DNA from: Paenibacillus caseinilyticus
Lineage (GTDB): Bacteria > Bacillota > Bacilli > Paenibacillales > NBRC-103111
Direction: 5' to 3'
Assembly (NCBI RefSeq): GCF_027533645.1
Contig: NZ_JAQAGY010000021.1
Coordinates: 53,324-117,323, forward strand
Length of the DNA stretch: 64,000 bases
A program made the position numbers and the translations under genes. The notes beneath the pieces were generated by a model. It saw nothing but the letters and a program-made list of their open reading frames with translations, was not told the origin of the DNA and did no database searches. Below are positions 1-9,091 of this stretch, piece by piece (within the stretch, counting starts at the first letter, position 1; each line of letters begins with the position of its first letter).

Positions 1-3000
1 AGCGTCCTCTGCGGATGTCAGATCCCGCTTTTCCACCGATTGGAGAGAAGGGTCCCCTTCCTCTTCAGCGGCCTGTTGCGGATAGAGAAGCCGGGACAGA
101 GCCTCCGGATGACTTTCTGCCAAATACCCGGCCAGTCCCGCGATAGTCCCATGCTCGATAAATGCGGCGGGATCAACCGACACGGTCTTGAGCGTCCGGT
201 CCATCTTCCTTACGACCTGCGCCAGCATAATCGAGTCCATGCCGAAGTCTCCGAACCGCATATCCCTTCCCAGCTTGGCAGGCTCGGTCTTTAGCTCCTC
301 AGCCAACAGCCCCGTAAGCCATACTTCCGTCCGCTCCGTTATTTCATCGTTGATATTCGGGCTTGGCAGCGCCTTGTCCGGAGCAGATGGGATCGAAACC
401 TCATCTTTCCGGGGGGCAGCTGCACTACGTTCCAGCAGCCTTGCGGGCTCCCAGTTCTCTGGACGCACGACAGCCGGCATCACGACAGGTCCAATGCCGC
501 TGGTAATGATCCTGTCCAGCCATTGCAGTCCCTCCTGATTGGTTATGCTTAGCAGCCCTGTATCGTCGTAAGCCTTATTTTTGACCTCGCCGAGCCCGGT
601 CTCTTTCCAGCTGGGCCACTGCACGCTGACGACCGGCAAGCTCCCCTGGTTTGCCGCTGCCGCATAGTCCATATAGGCGTTCGCCATAGCATAATCGCTT
701 CGTCCGGCTGAAAGTGTCGGAATGATGGCCGAAACCGATGAGAACAGCACGAAGAACCGCAGCTGCTCTTCCTTGAAGCAGTCCAGCAGCACATCCACTC
801 CAGCCGTTTTGGGTTCCAGCACCTGCTTGATCGTATCAAGCGGCTTGCTGATAAACGCCGGATTATCCAAATCCCAGCTGCCCGCACAATGAATTACGCC
901 GGCTGCCGGGCCCCACTCACTCCGGATACGGCGTACCTGCTCCGTCATCGCCTCGCGGTCGGACAGCGGTGTGGACAGCACCTTAACCTCAGCGCCCAGC
1001 TCCTCCAGCTGCACTATGCGGTCAATCTTATCCCTGCTGGACGAGCCGGCCGCTTCATCCCACAGCTCACGCGGAGGCAGTTCTTCTCTTCCGCACAGCA
1101 CGAGCCGCTTGACGCCGTGGCGCTCTACATAATGCTTCGCGCAGAGGAAACCAATCCCCCGCGTCCCACCTGTAATCCACAACGCGTCCTGGTCAGTGAA
1201 GTCGAGAGAAGACGCACGGCTGCCGGCCGGCTGAGGCAGACCGATCTCCTGCAGCTCCGCCTCGTACCGGCACCCTTTCCGGTAACAAACCTCGTATTCC
1301 TGGGCATCCGACTCCAGTTCATCTGCAATGATCGCGGCAATCTCCCCGGCAGAGGCGGAAGCCTCCACATCGATGTGCCTGGAGACCAGCTGCCTGTATT
1401 CGCTCTGCAGCATCCGGTACAGCCCCGCCCGATCCGCTCCTGTCCGGAGAACCGATTCGTTCTCCAGCAGCTCGAGTCCTTTCGTCACGCCAAGCACAAC
1501 AAGCCCTTTGTCACGGCCATGGGCCACAGCCTCCTGGAGGGCCTTAATCCACTCCCAGGAGTGTTCCGTCTCCGACCCGCATCCCGTGATATCGATCCAG
1601 GCACCATATTGGGCTCCCCTGAGTAATGATGGTTCTGTCAGCACCTCCACTCGATGGGCCTCAAGCGTTCGCTTCAGCTCGGAGCCGATGTCTTCCGTGC
1701 CGGGACCGGCCAGCACGGCGATGGTTCCACTGAAGGGCTTCTTGCTGGTCAGAGGATGCGGCTTCCAACCTTTTTGGAGGCAGCGCAGCGCTCGGCTCTC
1801 CTCAAGACCATCAGCTTCCTGCTTACTTACGGCAGGAAGAAGACGCAGCTCGAGACCCTTGATCGCTGCGCGGACATTCCCATTCATATCACAGAACAGC
1901 AGATCCGAACTTAGTGTGCCTTCCCCGCTCTTGCGCCTCTGCGCTTGAACAAGCAGCCACACCTCCCCGCCGCTCGGGGTGAACAGCTTCAGCTCCGTCA
2001 GCGACACAGGGTGCGCATGCCGAGCCGTCCGTCTGCCTGCAGCGTCATCGCACCAGAGCGCGGATTCAACCGCTGCCTCCAACATTGCCGGATCAAGCGT
2101 CCAAGATGCAGGCTCCTCTGTAGAAGACGCCGCCAGCTGAAGACGAAGCGCATATCGTGTTCCGTCGGTGTGTACCTCCTTAACATACGGCAGATGCTCC
2201 GGCAGAGCAGCCGCTGTCCACCCGCTGTCCGGCAGCTGGACAGCGGCTGCGCCAGCCTCCGCCGCTTCCCAATGTCCCTTGCCCTGGCAGTAGATGATGC
2301 CGGAAGGAGCAGGTCCCGCTTCCCGGTAGATCTCAAAGCCGACTGTGCCGCCGGGCAGCGGCACCAGCGCCGTATGCACCTCTTGCCCGCCTTCGCATTC
2401 AGTGATCGGTTCCGGCCAGATGATATCCTGCAGCTTTAAGCAGGCGGGACGATTCGTGTCCGTATCGGATAACGCCAGCGCTGTCCGAGCCATCTCGAGC
2501 AGCTGCATCGGCCACGCCTTGACACCGGGATAAGATGATCCCTCCACAAGAAATCCCTTCTCCTGTCCGCACCAGACCGATGTATACCGATGCTCCTGCA
2601 GCGTGGAGGTATTGCGGTGCAGGAGGGGGTGAAGAACATCCGCCTGACCGGGGGCACCGTCAATCCCTTTCCGGTCCGCAGGCATGGGCTGCTCCGGCTG
2701 CGTCAGCCAATATCTTTCTCTAGCGAAAGGATAACCCGGCAAAGCAAGACGCTGGTAAGCCGTCCCCTTGAAGATCTCGGGCATATCCCAACATTCTCCG
2801 CCGGCATACCGTTCGGCCAGACCTGCCAATCTGCTCTTGTGAGCCCGGTTGCTCCCGGCCCTCCTGAAGAGAACGGCTCGGACTTTATCGGCCGGGCTGA
2901 CGGATACAGTCTGATCAGTATTCGTAACTCCAAAATAGCTGTCCTCCGGCTCCTTGCCTTCCAATACACCCGACAGCTTATTGCTCAAATCCTGCAGAGA

Positions 3001-4569
3001 GGAGACGACAAACGCCGATCTTACGTTGAACTGTTCTCTGGCTGCCAGCAGGGTTGCGCAAAGATCGTGCAGGTTATGCTGCTCGCCGTAGATGCCGATC
3101 CACGCCCTCAGGGCTTTCATTCTCTCTCTCAGCGCCTCCTCGGTCTTAGCCGACAGGCAGATGAGATGGTAAGGGCTCTTCCGCTCCGCCAATTCTAGCG
3201 CTGCCGGCGCTTCCTCCAGCAGCAGGTGCGCATTCGTGCCCCCGAATCCGAACGAGCTGACTCCGGCTCTTCTAGGCAGCGGGCGCCCCTGCGCATCGTG
3301 CGATTTCTCCCATGCTACCGTATCGTTGAGTATGTAAAAAGGCGTATCCTCCAGCTTGATCCGGTGATTGAGCCGCTGAAAATGGTGGATCTTCGGCAGC
3401 TGCCTGTGCTTGAAAGCAAGCAGCGTTTTCACCACACCCGCAATACCGGCTGCCGCTTCCAAATGACCGATATTGGACTTCACGGAGCCTAATGCGCAGT
3501 AACCGCTCCCAAGTTCAGCGCCTTCCTCCGCCGCAAGCTGCCCGAAAGCAAGGCACAGCCCCTGGAATTCCAACGGGTCTCCCTTGGGCGTCCCGGTGCC
3601 GTGGGCTTCGATGTAGCTGACGGAAGCGGGGGAGACCCCGGCCCGGCGGTATGCTTCGCAGATGACCTCGGCCTGGGCCTCTGGATTGGGATAAGTCAAC
3701 GTGTGCGTCTTGCCGCTGTGATTGATGGCACTTCCTTTGACAATGCCATAAATCCGGTCCCCATCTTCCAGTGCCAGGGACAACGGCTTGAGCACCAGGA
3801 TGCCGGCTCCTTCGCTGCGGACATAGCCGTCGGCGCTGTCATCGAACGTCTTGCAGGAACCTGTCGGTGACAGCATTCCTGTCTTCGCGAATGAAATATG
3901 CCGCGTCGGGGTCAAGAGGAGATTCACCCCGCCAGCAAGGGCTACCCGGCATTCGCCCGTCTGAAGCGACTGCACCGCCGCATGAATCGCGTTCATAGAG
4001 CCCGAACAAGCGGTATCGATCGTGACGCTTGGACCCTTGAAGTTCAGGAAATGAGAAATGCGGTTCGCGATGACCGTGGAAGCGGTACCCGTGGAATGAT
4101 ACGTTTGAATAATCCGGGAAGGCTGCTCCTGCAGCTCCTTATAATCATAATTAAACGCGCTGGTGAATACGCCGACGCTAGTGCCGGACAGCCGGGAAGG
4201 AACGATCCCCGCGTCTTCAAGCGCATTCCACGCAAGTTCCAGCATGATGCGCTGCTGGGGATCCATTGTTTCCGCTTCACGGGCCGACAAACCGAAGAAA
4301 CCGGGGTCGAAGGCATCGACGTCCTTCAGAAACCCGCCCCATTTGCTATAGCTGGTATTGCCCTCCCCATGCTTATCCCCCCAGTAGGCCGACCAGTCCC
4401 ATCGCTCCGGGGGGATCTCGTCCACACTGGAGCGGCCGGAAACCAGAAGCTTCCAATACTCTTCATAATCTTCCGCCCCAGGGAATCGGCACGCCATGCC
4501 CACAATGGCCACTTCCTGCCTGGCCGCTGCCCCCTGTGTCTCGTTCTCGCTGCCTTTCAGCTCCATCAC
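1..4569 (-). CDS. trans-AT polyketide synthase, KS-DH(inactive)-KR-ACP, 3' end outside window
   Basis: Modular type I polyketide synthase, open at the left edge (at least 1,520 residues). My translation shows a ketosynthase at about residues 14-440 with active-site Cys-187 in DTACSGS, EAHGTGT and KSNIGHLEAAAG. A dehydratase-like region follows at about 690-1000. It keeps the LHPLL start, but its usual HxxxGxxxxP reads FLVEGSSYPG, so the catalytic His is missing. A ketoreductase sits at about 1120-1340 (GGTRGIG, FSSVSA, SDYAMAN) and an ACP at about 1405-1480 with GMDSIML. No acyltransferase lies between KS and KR, so malonyl must be loaded in trans, presumably by the adjacent AT protein. AGGAGG at 4579-4584 serves GTG 4569 or ATG 4566. 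Fourth gene of the leftward operon. Confidence 0.93.
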   Translation of the reverse strand, partial: MMELKGSENETQGAAARQEVAIVGMACRFPGAEDYEEYWKLLVSGRSSVDEIPPERWDWSAYWGDKHGEGNTSYSKWGGFLKDVDAFDPGFFGLSAREAETMDPQQRIMLELAWNALEDAGIVPSRLSGTSVGVFTSAFNYDYKELQEQPSRIIQTYHSTGTASTVIANRISHFLNFKGPSVTIDTACSGSMNAIHAAVQSLQTGECRVALAGGVNLLLTPTRHISFAKTGMLSPTGSCKTFDDSADGYVRSEGAGILVLKPLSLALEDGDRIYGIVKGSAINHSGKTHTLTYPNPEAQAEVICEAYRRAGVSPASVSYIEAHGTGTPKGDPLEFQGLCLAFGQLAAEEGAELGSGYCALGSVKSNIGHLEAAAGIAGVVKTLLAFKHRQLPKIHHFQRLNHRIKLEDTPFYILNDTVAWEKSHDAQGRPLPRRAGVSSFGFGGTNAHLLLEEAPAALELAERKSPYHLICLSAKTEEALRERMKALRAWIGIYGEQHNLHDLCATLLAAREQFNVRSAFVVSSLQDLSNKLSGVLEGKEPEDSYFGVTNTDQTVSVSPADKVRAVLFRRAGSNRAHKSRLAGLAERYAGGECWDMPEIFKGTAYQRLALPGYPFARERYWLTQPEQPMPADRKGIDGAPGQADVLHPLLHRNTSTLQEHRYTSVWCGQEKGFLVEGSSYPGVKAWPMQLLEMARTALALSDTDTNRPACLKLQDIIWPEPITECEGGQEVHTALVPLPGGTVGFEIYREAGPAPSGIIYCQGKGHWEAAEAGAAAVQLPDSGWTAAALPEHLPYVKEVHTDGTRYALRLQLAASSTEEPASWTLDPAMLEAAVESALWCDDAAGRRTARHAHPVSLTELKLFTPSGGEVWLLVQAQRRKSGEGTLSSDLLFCDMNGNVRAAIKGLELRLLPAVSKQEADGLEESRALRCLQKGWKPHPLTSKKPFSGTIAVLAGPGTEDIGSELKRTLEAHRVEVLTEPSLLRGAQYGAWIDITGCGSETEHSWEWIKALQEAVAHGRDKGLVVLGVTKGLELLENESVLRTGADRAGLYRMLQSEYRQLVSRHIDVEASASAGEIAAIIADELESDAQEYEVCYRKGCRYEAELQEIGLPQPAGSRASSLDFTDQDALWITGGTRGIGFLCAKHYVERHGVKRLVLCGREELPPRELWDEAAGSSSRDKIDRIVQLEELGAEVKVLSTPLSDREAMTEQVRRIRSEWGPAAGVIHCAGSWDLDNPAFISKPLDTIKQVLEPKTAGVDVLLDCFKEEQLRFFVLFSSVSAIIPTLSAGRSDYAMANAYMDYAAAANQGSLPVVSVQWPSWKETGLGEVKNKAYDDTGLLSITNQEGLQWLDRIITSGIGPVVMPAVVRPENWEPARLLERSAAAPRKDEVSIPSAPDKALPSPNINDEITERTEVWLTGLLAEELKTEPAKLGRDMRFGDFGMDSIMLAQVVRKMDRTLKTVSVDPAAFIEHGTIAGLAGYLAESHPEALSRLLYPQQAAEEEGDPSLQSVEKRDLTSAEDA

Positions 4570-4589
4570 GTTATTTCGCCTCCTGAGAT

Positions 4590-4621
4590 AGAAAAGAGAC
4601 TGAACCTTGACGGTTCAGTCT
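4590..4621 (-). terminator. intraoperonic terminator-like hairpin before the PKS gene
   Basis: A perfect 10-bp inverted repeat (AGACTGAACC, 5-nt loop, GGTTCAGTCT; 4597-4606 with 4612-4621) lies in the 109-bp gap between the HisC-like gene and the PKS gene. On the leftward transcript it is followed by CTCTTTTC, so it resembles an intrinsic terminator inside the operon. Inferred substrate for LoaP antitermination. Confidence 0.6.
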
Positions 4622-4678
4622 GTCTGTCTGAATCTGTTGATCTGGCCCTGCCCGGTCATGCTTGACCCGGCGATGCGC

Positions 4679-5743
4679 TTACGACCGGGCTGCATCGGCG
4701 TAATGCCGTATAAGCTGCAGCAGGACATCCATCTCCTCTTCCGTGCCGATCGTAATCCGCAGCTTATCGGACAGTCTGGGACTGTCAAAATAACGGACAT
4801 ACACCTGCCCGGCTTTCAAAAATTCATAGAGATCTTTCGCTGTATAGGGAACGGGTTTGCACAGCAAGAAATTAGCCTGGGAGGGCGTCACCTCGAAACC
4901 GAGATTCACCAGCTCCTGAGAGACCCGATCCCGGGTAGCGATAACCCTGCGGGTTGTCGACTGCAAATAGGGCTGGTCTTCGAAGGCCGCCGCCGCAAGC
5001 AGCTGGCTGAGATGACTCACATTGTAGGAGTCTCTGCACTTGTCCAACGCTCCGACAAGTTTAGGATCAGCCAGACAGAACCCGACGCGGATCCCGCATA
5101 AGGAATAGGACTTGGAGAAGGTGCGCAGCACCACCAGATTCGGGTACCGGCCGATCAGGCTGGCGGCGGATGAGCCGGCAGGAGCGAAGTCGATATATGC
5201 TTCGTCGATGACGACCAGCCCGTCGTAGCTTTGCAGCAGCTCTTCAATCTCAGCCAGGGGCAGCATCAGCCCGGTCTGCGCATTCGGATTTGCAATAAAA
5301 ATCCCCTTGGCTCCCGTTCTTGCCAGCGCCTTTACATCGATGGTGAAATCGTCAGCCGTTTCAACAAACGCGGTCCGTACGCGGTGAATATCGGCGATGG
5401 TTTTGTACAACGTATAGGTAGGATAAGGAGTAGCGATCCTATCATGCTCCTCGAAGCAGACGCGGAACAAATAGGAAATAACCTCATCGGAACCGTTACC
5501 GGCGAACACGTGCCCGTAGGGCAAGTCGAAATGCGCTGCGATTAGCTCCCTTAAAGGCTGGCTTGCTGCGTCGGGATAATACCGGAGCTCTGAAGCATCA
5601 AAGCTGCTTAGCAGCTCTTTTACACAGGGCGACGGCGGATACGGGTTTTCGTTCGCGTTGATTTTGATGACCCTTCCGTTCATGGGAGGCTGAATCCCCG
5701 GCACGTAAGGCTCAAGCTGTTCTATAGACGGTTTGATATACAT
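4679..5743 (-). CDS. HisC-like PLP aminotransferase in the PKS operon
   Basis: Class I/II aminotransferase of the histidinol-phosphate aminotransferase fold, 354 aa, full length. It has INANENPYPPSP near the N-terminus, the aspartate motif VIDEAYIDF, and the PLP lysine in RTFSKSYSLCGIR. AGGAGG six bases before ATG 5743 fixes the start. It lies between AT-ER and PKS genes rather than with his genes. It may supply or modify an amino-acid-derived unit of the product, but an ordinary HisC role cannot be excluded; the substrate is not readable from sequence. Confidence 0.87.
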   Translation of the reverse strand: MYIKPSIEQLEPYVPGIQPPMNGRVIKINANENPYPPSPCVKELLSSFDASELRYYPDAASQPLRELIAAHFDLPYGHVFAGNGSDEVISYLFRVCFEEHDRIATPYPTYTLYKTIADIHRVRTAFVETADDFTIDVKALARTGAKGIFIANPNAQTGLMLPLAEIEELLQSYDGLVVIDEAYIDFAPAGSSAASLIGRYPNLVVLRTFSKSYSLCGIRVGFCLADPKLVGALDKCRDSYNVSHLSQLLAAAAFEDQPYLQSTTRRVIATRDRVSQELVNLGFEVTPSQANFLLCKPVPYTAKDLYEFLKAGQVYVRYFDSPRLSDKLRITIGTEEEMDVLLQLIRHYADAARS

Positions 5744-5780
5744 AGTTGACCTCCTGCCATCGCGAAAGGTTGATCGTTAA

Positions 5781-5830
5781 GAAAAGCAAGGGCACTGCAG
5801 CTGGCGCTGCAGGCGGTATTTATCTTGCTT
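5781..5830 (-). terminator. intraoperonic terminator-like hairpin before the HisC-like gene
   Basis: In the 87-bp gap, AAGCAAG (5784-5790) pairs with CTTGCTT (5824-5830). Inside it lies a second CTGCAGC/GCTGCAG stem. The leftward transcript continues with TTTTCTTAA, so this reads as an intrinsic terminator placed between cotranscribed genes. Confidence 0.55.
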
Positions 5831-8800
5831 CTATGTGGCGAGCTGCAGGAAACGGCGCTGCAGCAGACCGGCGGTCTCGTCGCACAGCTGCCGGGCGATA
5901 TCGTCCACATGACGCTGCCGCCAGTCTTCCATAGCCGACCCTTTGACCCACTGATTGAATGCGCCGAGGGCTGGTCCGCAATGGATCTGATAATTGACGC
6001 GCTGCTTCGGATCCCCTTTTATCGCTGCGAGATTGGTCATCGCAAGGTACCATTTGAAGATCAGCGCCATTTTAAACTTCGGATCCCGTTCGGCCCTCTC
6101 CAGCTCTCCGGGCGGCTTGTATGCTTGAACCTCGCCGTATACCTCTTCGAAGGATTTCCCGAAAAACTTCTCCTCGATCATCCGGCGGGTTCCGATATCG
6201 ATCTGTTCGACCGAATCATAGTTACGATAAATTTCGTACAGGCGGTTCGCACGGGCCGAGAAGAAGCCGCCTTTCTTCAGCACCTGTACCTTGGAGCCCA
6301 GCTCAAACATATCCCCTGCCGGAGCATAATCCATATCCTGGATATCCGCCTGCTGCAGCAGGTCCTTGACCGCATCACTGGTACCGGCCTCCACGGTGCA
6401 TTGATTGATGGAGCCCGTGACGATGTAATCGGCGCCCATGGCATAAGCGGCGAGCGCCGCCTCCGGGGTTCCGATTCCCCCTGCAGCGCCCACGCGGATC
6501 CTCTTGTCATAGCGGAAGCGGTTCATGATCGTGTCCCGCAGGCGGATGATAGTAGGCAAGAGCGTGTAAGGGGAACGGTGATCCGTATGTCCTCCCGAAT
6601 CCGCCTCGACGGAGATGTCATCCGCGACCGGAACCCTTTGCAGCCACTCGGCCACTTCCGGAGAAATGATGCCTTCCTGGAGCAGCTTCATGACGATACG
6701 ATGGGGGGCGGGATTCAGGAACGCTTCCGCCACCTCGGGCCGCGAGATCTTGGCAATCACGCGGTTGTCTGCGGTCACGCTTCCGTCCGGCAGGCGACGC
6801 AGACCGTCCGCACGGTATCGGACCAGTGCAGCATTGACGCCCATGTAAGCGGAGGCTTCCACGACCCGCACCCCGTACTTCAGATATAAATCAACCAGCT
6901 GCTCCTCCCTGTCCGGGCGGTCGGGATCATGCAGCAGATTGAAACCGTAGGGCTCTCCGTTCGGCAGCTGCTCCTTTATGCTGCAGAGCGCCTCTTCGAT
7001 CCGATCGGGGCTCAGCCCGCCTGCCCCGTACACCCCTAGAATACCGGCCTTCCCGGCACGTACGACCATGGCTTCAGACGCGATTCCTTTATACATCGCT
7101 CCCGCAATGTAGGCGTACTTGAGGCCGTAGTCCCTTTTAAACTCGGCATCACCCAGCGTCATTCCGATGCTGTCCTCCGCTGCAGCCTCCTCTGGAAGGC
7201 CAGGCGGTTCTTCTGCATGATCAACAGCCTCCTGCTGAATCTGCAGAGGCAGCGCCTCTTTTCGGATCGAGGCAATCAGCTTGGTGAGCACATTCCCGGG
7301 GCCGATTTCTTTATAGTCTTCGACACCGAGTCCCATCATATAACGGATTGTATCTGTCCACTGCACCGAATGCGTGATCTGGCTGGCGAGCAGCGGCTTC
7401 AGCTGCTGCGGCCTGTAGGGCCTGGCCGTCACATTGGCAATGACGGGATAGCTCGTCGGCCCGAAGTGAAAGCCATCCAGGAAGACCGCGAAGCGCTCCG
7501 CCGCATCATTCATCATCCGGGAATGGAAGGCACCGCTCACCTTCAGTGGAATTACCATGCGGGCCCCCGCTTGCTCCAAGGCCTCTTGCGCCAGGGGAAT
7601 ATCCGATTGGGGTCCGGAAATCACGATCTGCGACAACGAATTATAGTTGGCGATGTCAATCAGATCCAACCCCCGGTCCGACAGCACCTCCGTAAGCCGC
7701 TTCTCAGCCAGTCCGATCACGGCGGCCATACCGCCTCCGCTCGCACCGCTCATCAGTTCCCCCCGCTGCTTCACGAGCTTTAGACCTGTTTCAAAATCAA
7801 ATGCGCCGGAAGCAAATAACGCACTGTATTCCCCGAGGCTGTGGCCTGCGGCTACATCAGGGGGACCCGACTTTTCGACCTCCTCCAGATAATGCAGCGC
7901 ATTGACAACATAGAGCGCAGGCTGAGTGTACTGGGTTTGCCCCAGCAGACTTTCCGGATCCTCGAGACATAATTCCTTGATGGAGTATCCCAGGATCCGG
8001 TCGGCCTGAGCCGTCAAATCCGGATATTTGTCGAACAGCCCCTCTCCCATTCCCCGGTGCTGCGATCCCTGGCCGGGAAACACAAATGCCTTCATGGGCC
8101 CTACCTCCTTTTTAATAGCCATAGACTTTGTTGCTTGTATGCTGATGCTGAGATCTTGGATCCGGCGGTCCCAGCCAGCGGTTTCCTGTCCGAAGCGCGT
8201 AAGAATGGACATGGCCTCCAAAACCGAGTTGGAGTGAGGACGGCGCTTCACCATACCTGCCATCCCCCCGGACGGTCCAAGATCGATCAAGAAGGCGGGG
8301 CCGAGAGACTCCACCGTTGCCAGACTGTCCCGAAGGGCAATTGGCTGACGGATCACGTTCCAGAAGTACGCTCCGGGGAGCTCTTGGAGAAGCGAACCGT
8401 CCAGCCCCGACACAATCGGTACTCTGCCTGTTTGGAAGCTTTTGCCTGACAAGTATCGCTGATAAGCCTGTGCGGCATCATCGATATACCGCGAATGAAA
8501 CGCATGGGAGACCGGCAGCCTGTCGTGCACCACATGACTGCGGCGCAGATAGCCCGCCATAGAGCGGACATCCTCCTCTAAGCCCGAGAGCACATAATGC
8601 CCTTCGGATAACCGGGCGGCAAGCTCGAGCTGCCCGAGCGAGGAGGGAATCTCGGCAGAGGACCCGGTCTCATGCAGTACTGCGAGCATCCCCCCTCCAG
8701 CACAGCCGGACTCCAGCAGCTTAGCCTGTTCAATGACCATCTCCATGCCATCCTCCCAGCCTATGAATCCGGCAGCAGCGGCGGCGGCAAACTCGCCAAG

Positions 8801-9091
8801 GCTCTCGCCCAGCACATAATCCGGAACTATGCCCCTGGATTCAACGAGCTTCGTCAAAGCAATCTCAATCATATAAATCGCCGGATGCGTATATAGCGTT
8901 CGGGTGAAGGAGCCAGAGTGGTTCCGGTCATACACCACATCAAGTACGGAAGAACCCAGCATGGCGGAAGCGGCCTGATCCAGCCGGTGCAGCCACTCCC
9001 CGAACACCGGCTCCTTCTCAAAGAGCGGCCTTCCCATGCCGTAATACTGGGAGCCTTGGCCAGAATACATGAATACAACGGGTTTGCTCAT
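5831..9091 (-). CDS. fused trans-acting acyl hydrolase/AT - acyltransferase - enoylreductase (PfaD family)
   Basis: 1,086-aa tridomain protein supplying functions in trans to AT-less PKS modules. Domain 1 (about 1-300) starts VVFMYSGQGSQ and has the nucleophile in GESLGEF (Ser-97), but the helix that normally carries the malonate-binding Arg reads IEQAKLLES, as in proofreading acyl hydrolases. Domain 2 (about 330-620) starts AFVFPGQGSQ, has GHSLGEY, Arg in VKQRGELM and GAFHS, as in malonyl-specific ATs. Domain 3 (about 650-1086) is a PfaD/2-nitropropane-dioxygenase-type FMN enoylreductase (GAAGGIGTPEAA, DYIVTGSINQ). Its ATG overlaps the PPTase stop (ATGA), implying coupled translation. The acyl-hydrolase call is inference. 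Confidence 0.92.
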   Translation of the reverse strand: MSKPVVFMYSGQGSQYYGMGRPLFEKEPVFGEWLHRLDQAASAMLGSSVLDVVYDRNHSGSFTRTLYTHPAIYMIEIALTKLVESRGIVPDYVLGESLGEFAAAAAAGFIGWEDGMEMVIEQAKLLESGCAGGGMLAVLHETGSSAEIPSSLGQLELAARLSEGHYVLSGLEEDVRSMAGYLRRSHVVHDRLPVSHAFHSRYIDDAAQAYQRYLSGKSFQTGRVPIVSGLDGSLLQELPGAYFWNVIRQPIALRDSLATVESLGPAFLIDLGPSGGMAGMVKRRPHSNSVLEAMSILTRFGQETAGWDRRIQDLSISIQATKSMAIKKEVGPMKAFVFPGQGSQHRGMGEGLFDKYPDLTAQADRILGYSIKELCLEDPESLLGQTQYTQPALYVVNALHYLEEVEKSGPPDVAAGHSLGEYSALFASGAFDFETGLKLVKQRGELMSGASGGGMAAVIGLAEKRLTEVLSDRGLDLIDIANYNSLSQIVISGPQSDIPLAQEALEQAGARMVIPLKVSGAFHSRMMNDAAERFAVFLDGFHFGPTSYPVIANVTARPYRPQQLKPLLASQITHSVQWTDTIRYMMGLGVEDYKEIGPGNVLTKLIASIRKEALPLQIQQEAVDHAEEPPGLPEEAAAEDSIGMTLGDAEFKRDYGLKYAYIAGAMYKGIASEAMVVRAGKAGILGVYGAGGLSPDRIEEALCSIKEQLPNGEPYGFNLLHDPDRPDREEQLVDLYLKYGVRVVEASAYMGVNAALVRYRADGLRRLPDGSVTADNRVIAKISRPEVAEAFLNPAPHRIVMKLLQEGIISPEVAEWLQRVPVADDISVEADSGGHTDHRSPYTLLPTIIRLRDTIMNRFRYDKRIRVGAAGGIGTPEAALAAYAMGADYIVTGSINQCTVEAGTSDAVKDLLQQADIQDMDYAPAGDMFELGSKVQVLKKGGFFSARANRLYEIYRNYDSVEQIDIGTRRMIEEKFFGKSFEEVYGEVQAYKPPGELERAERDPKFKMALIFKWYLAMTNLAAIKGDPKQRVNYQIHCGPALGAFNQWVKGSAMEDWRQRHVDDIARQLCDETAGLLQRRFLQLAT

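Noticed and set aside
889..1948. Overlapping rightward open frames of 206-245 codons at the left edge
   Set aside because: They are antisense to the KR/DH part of the PKS, which has full domain motifs; no ribosome binding sites or protein families.
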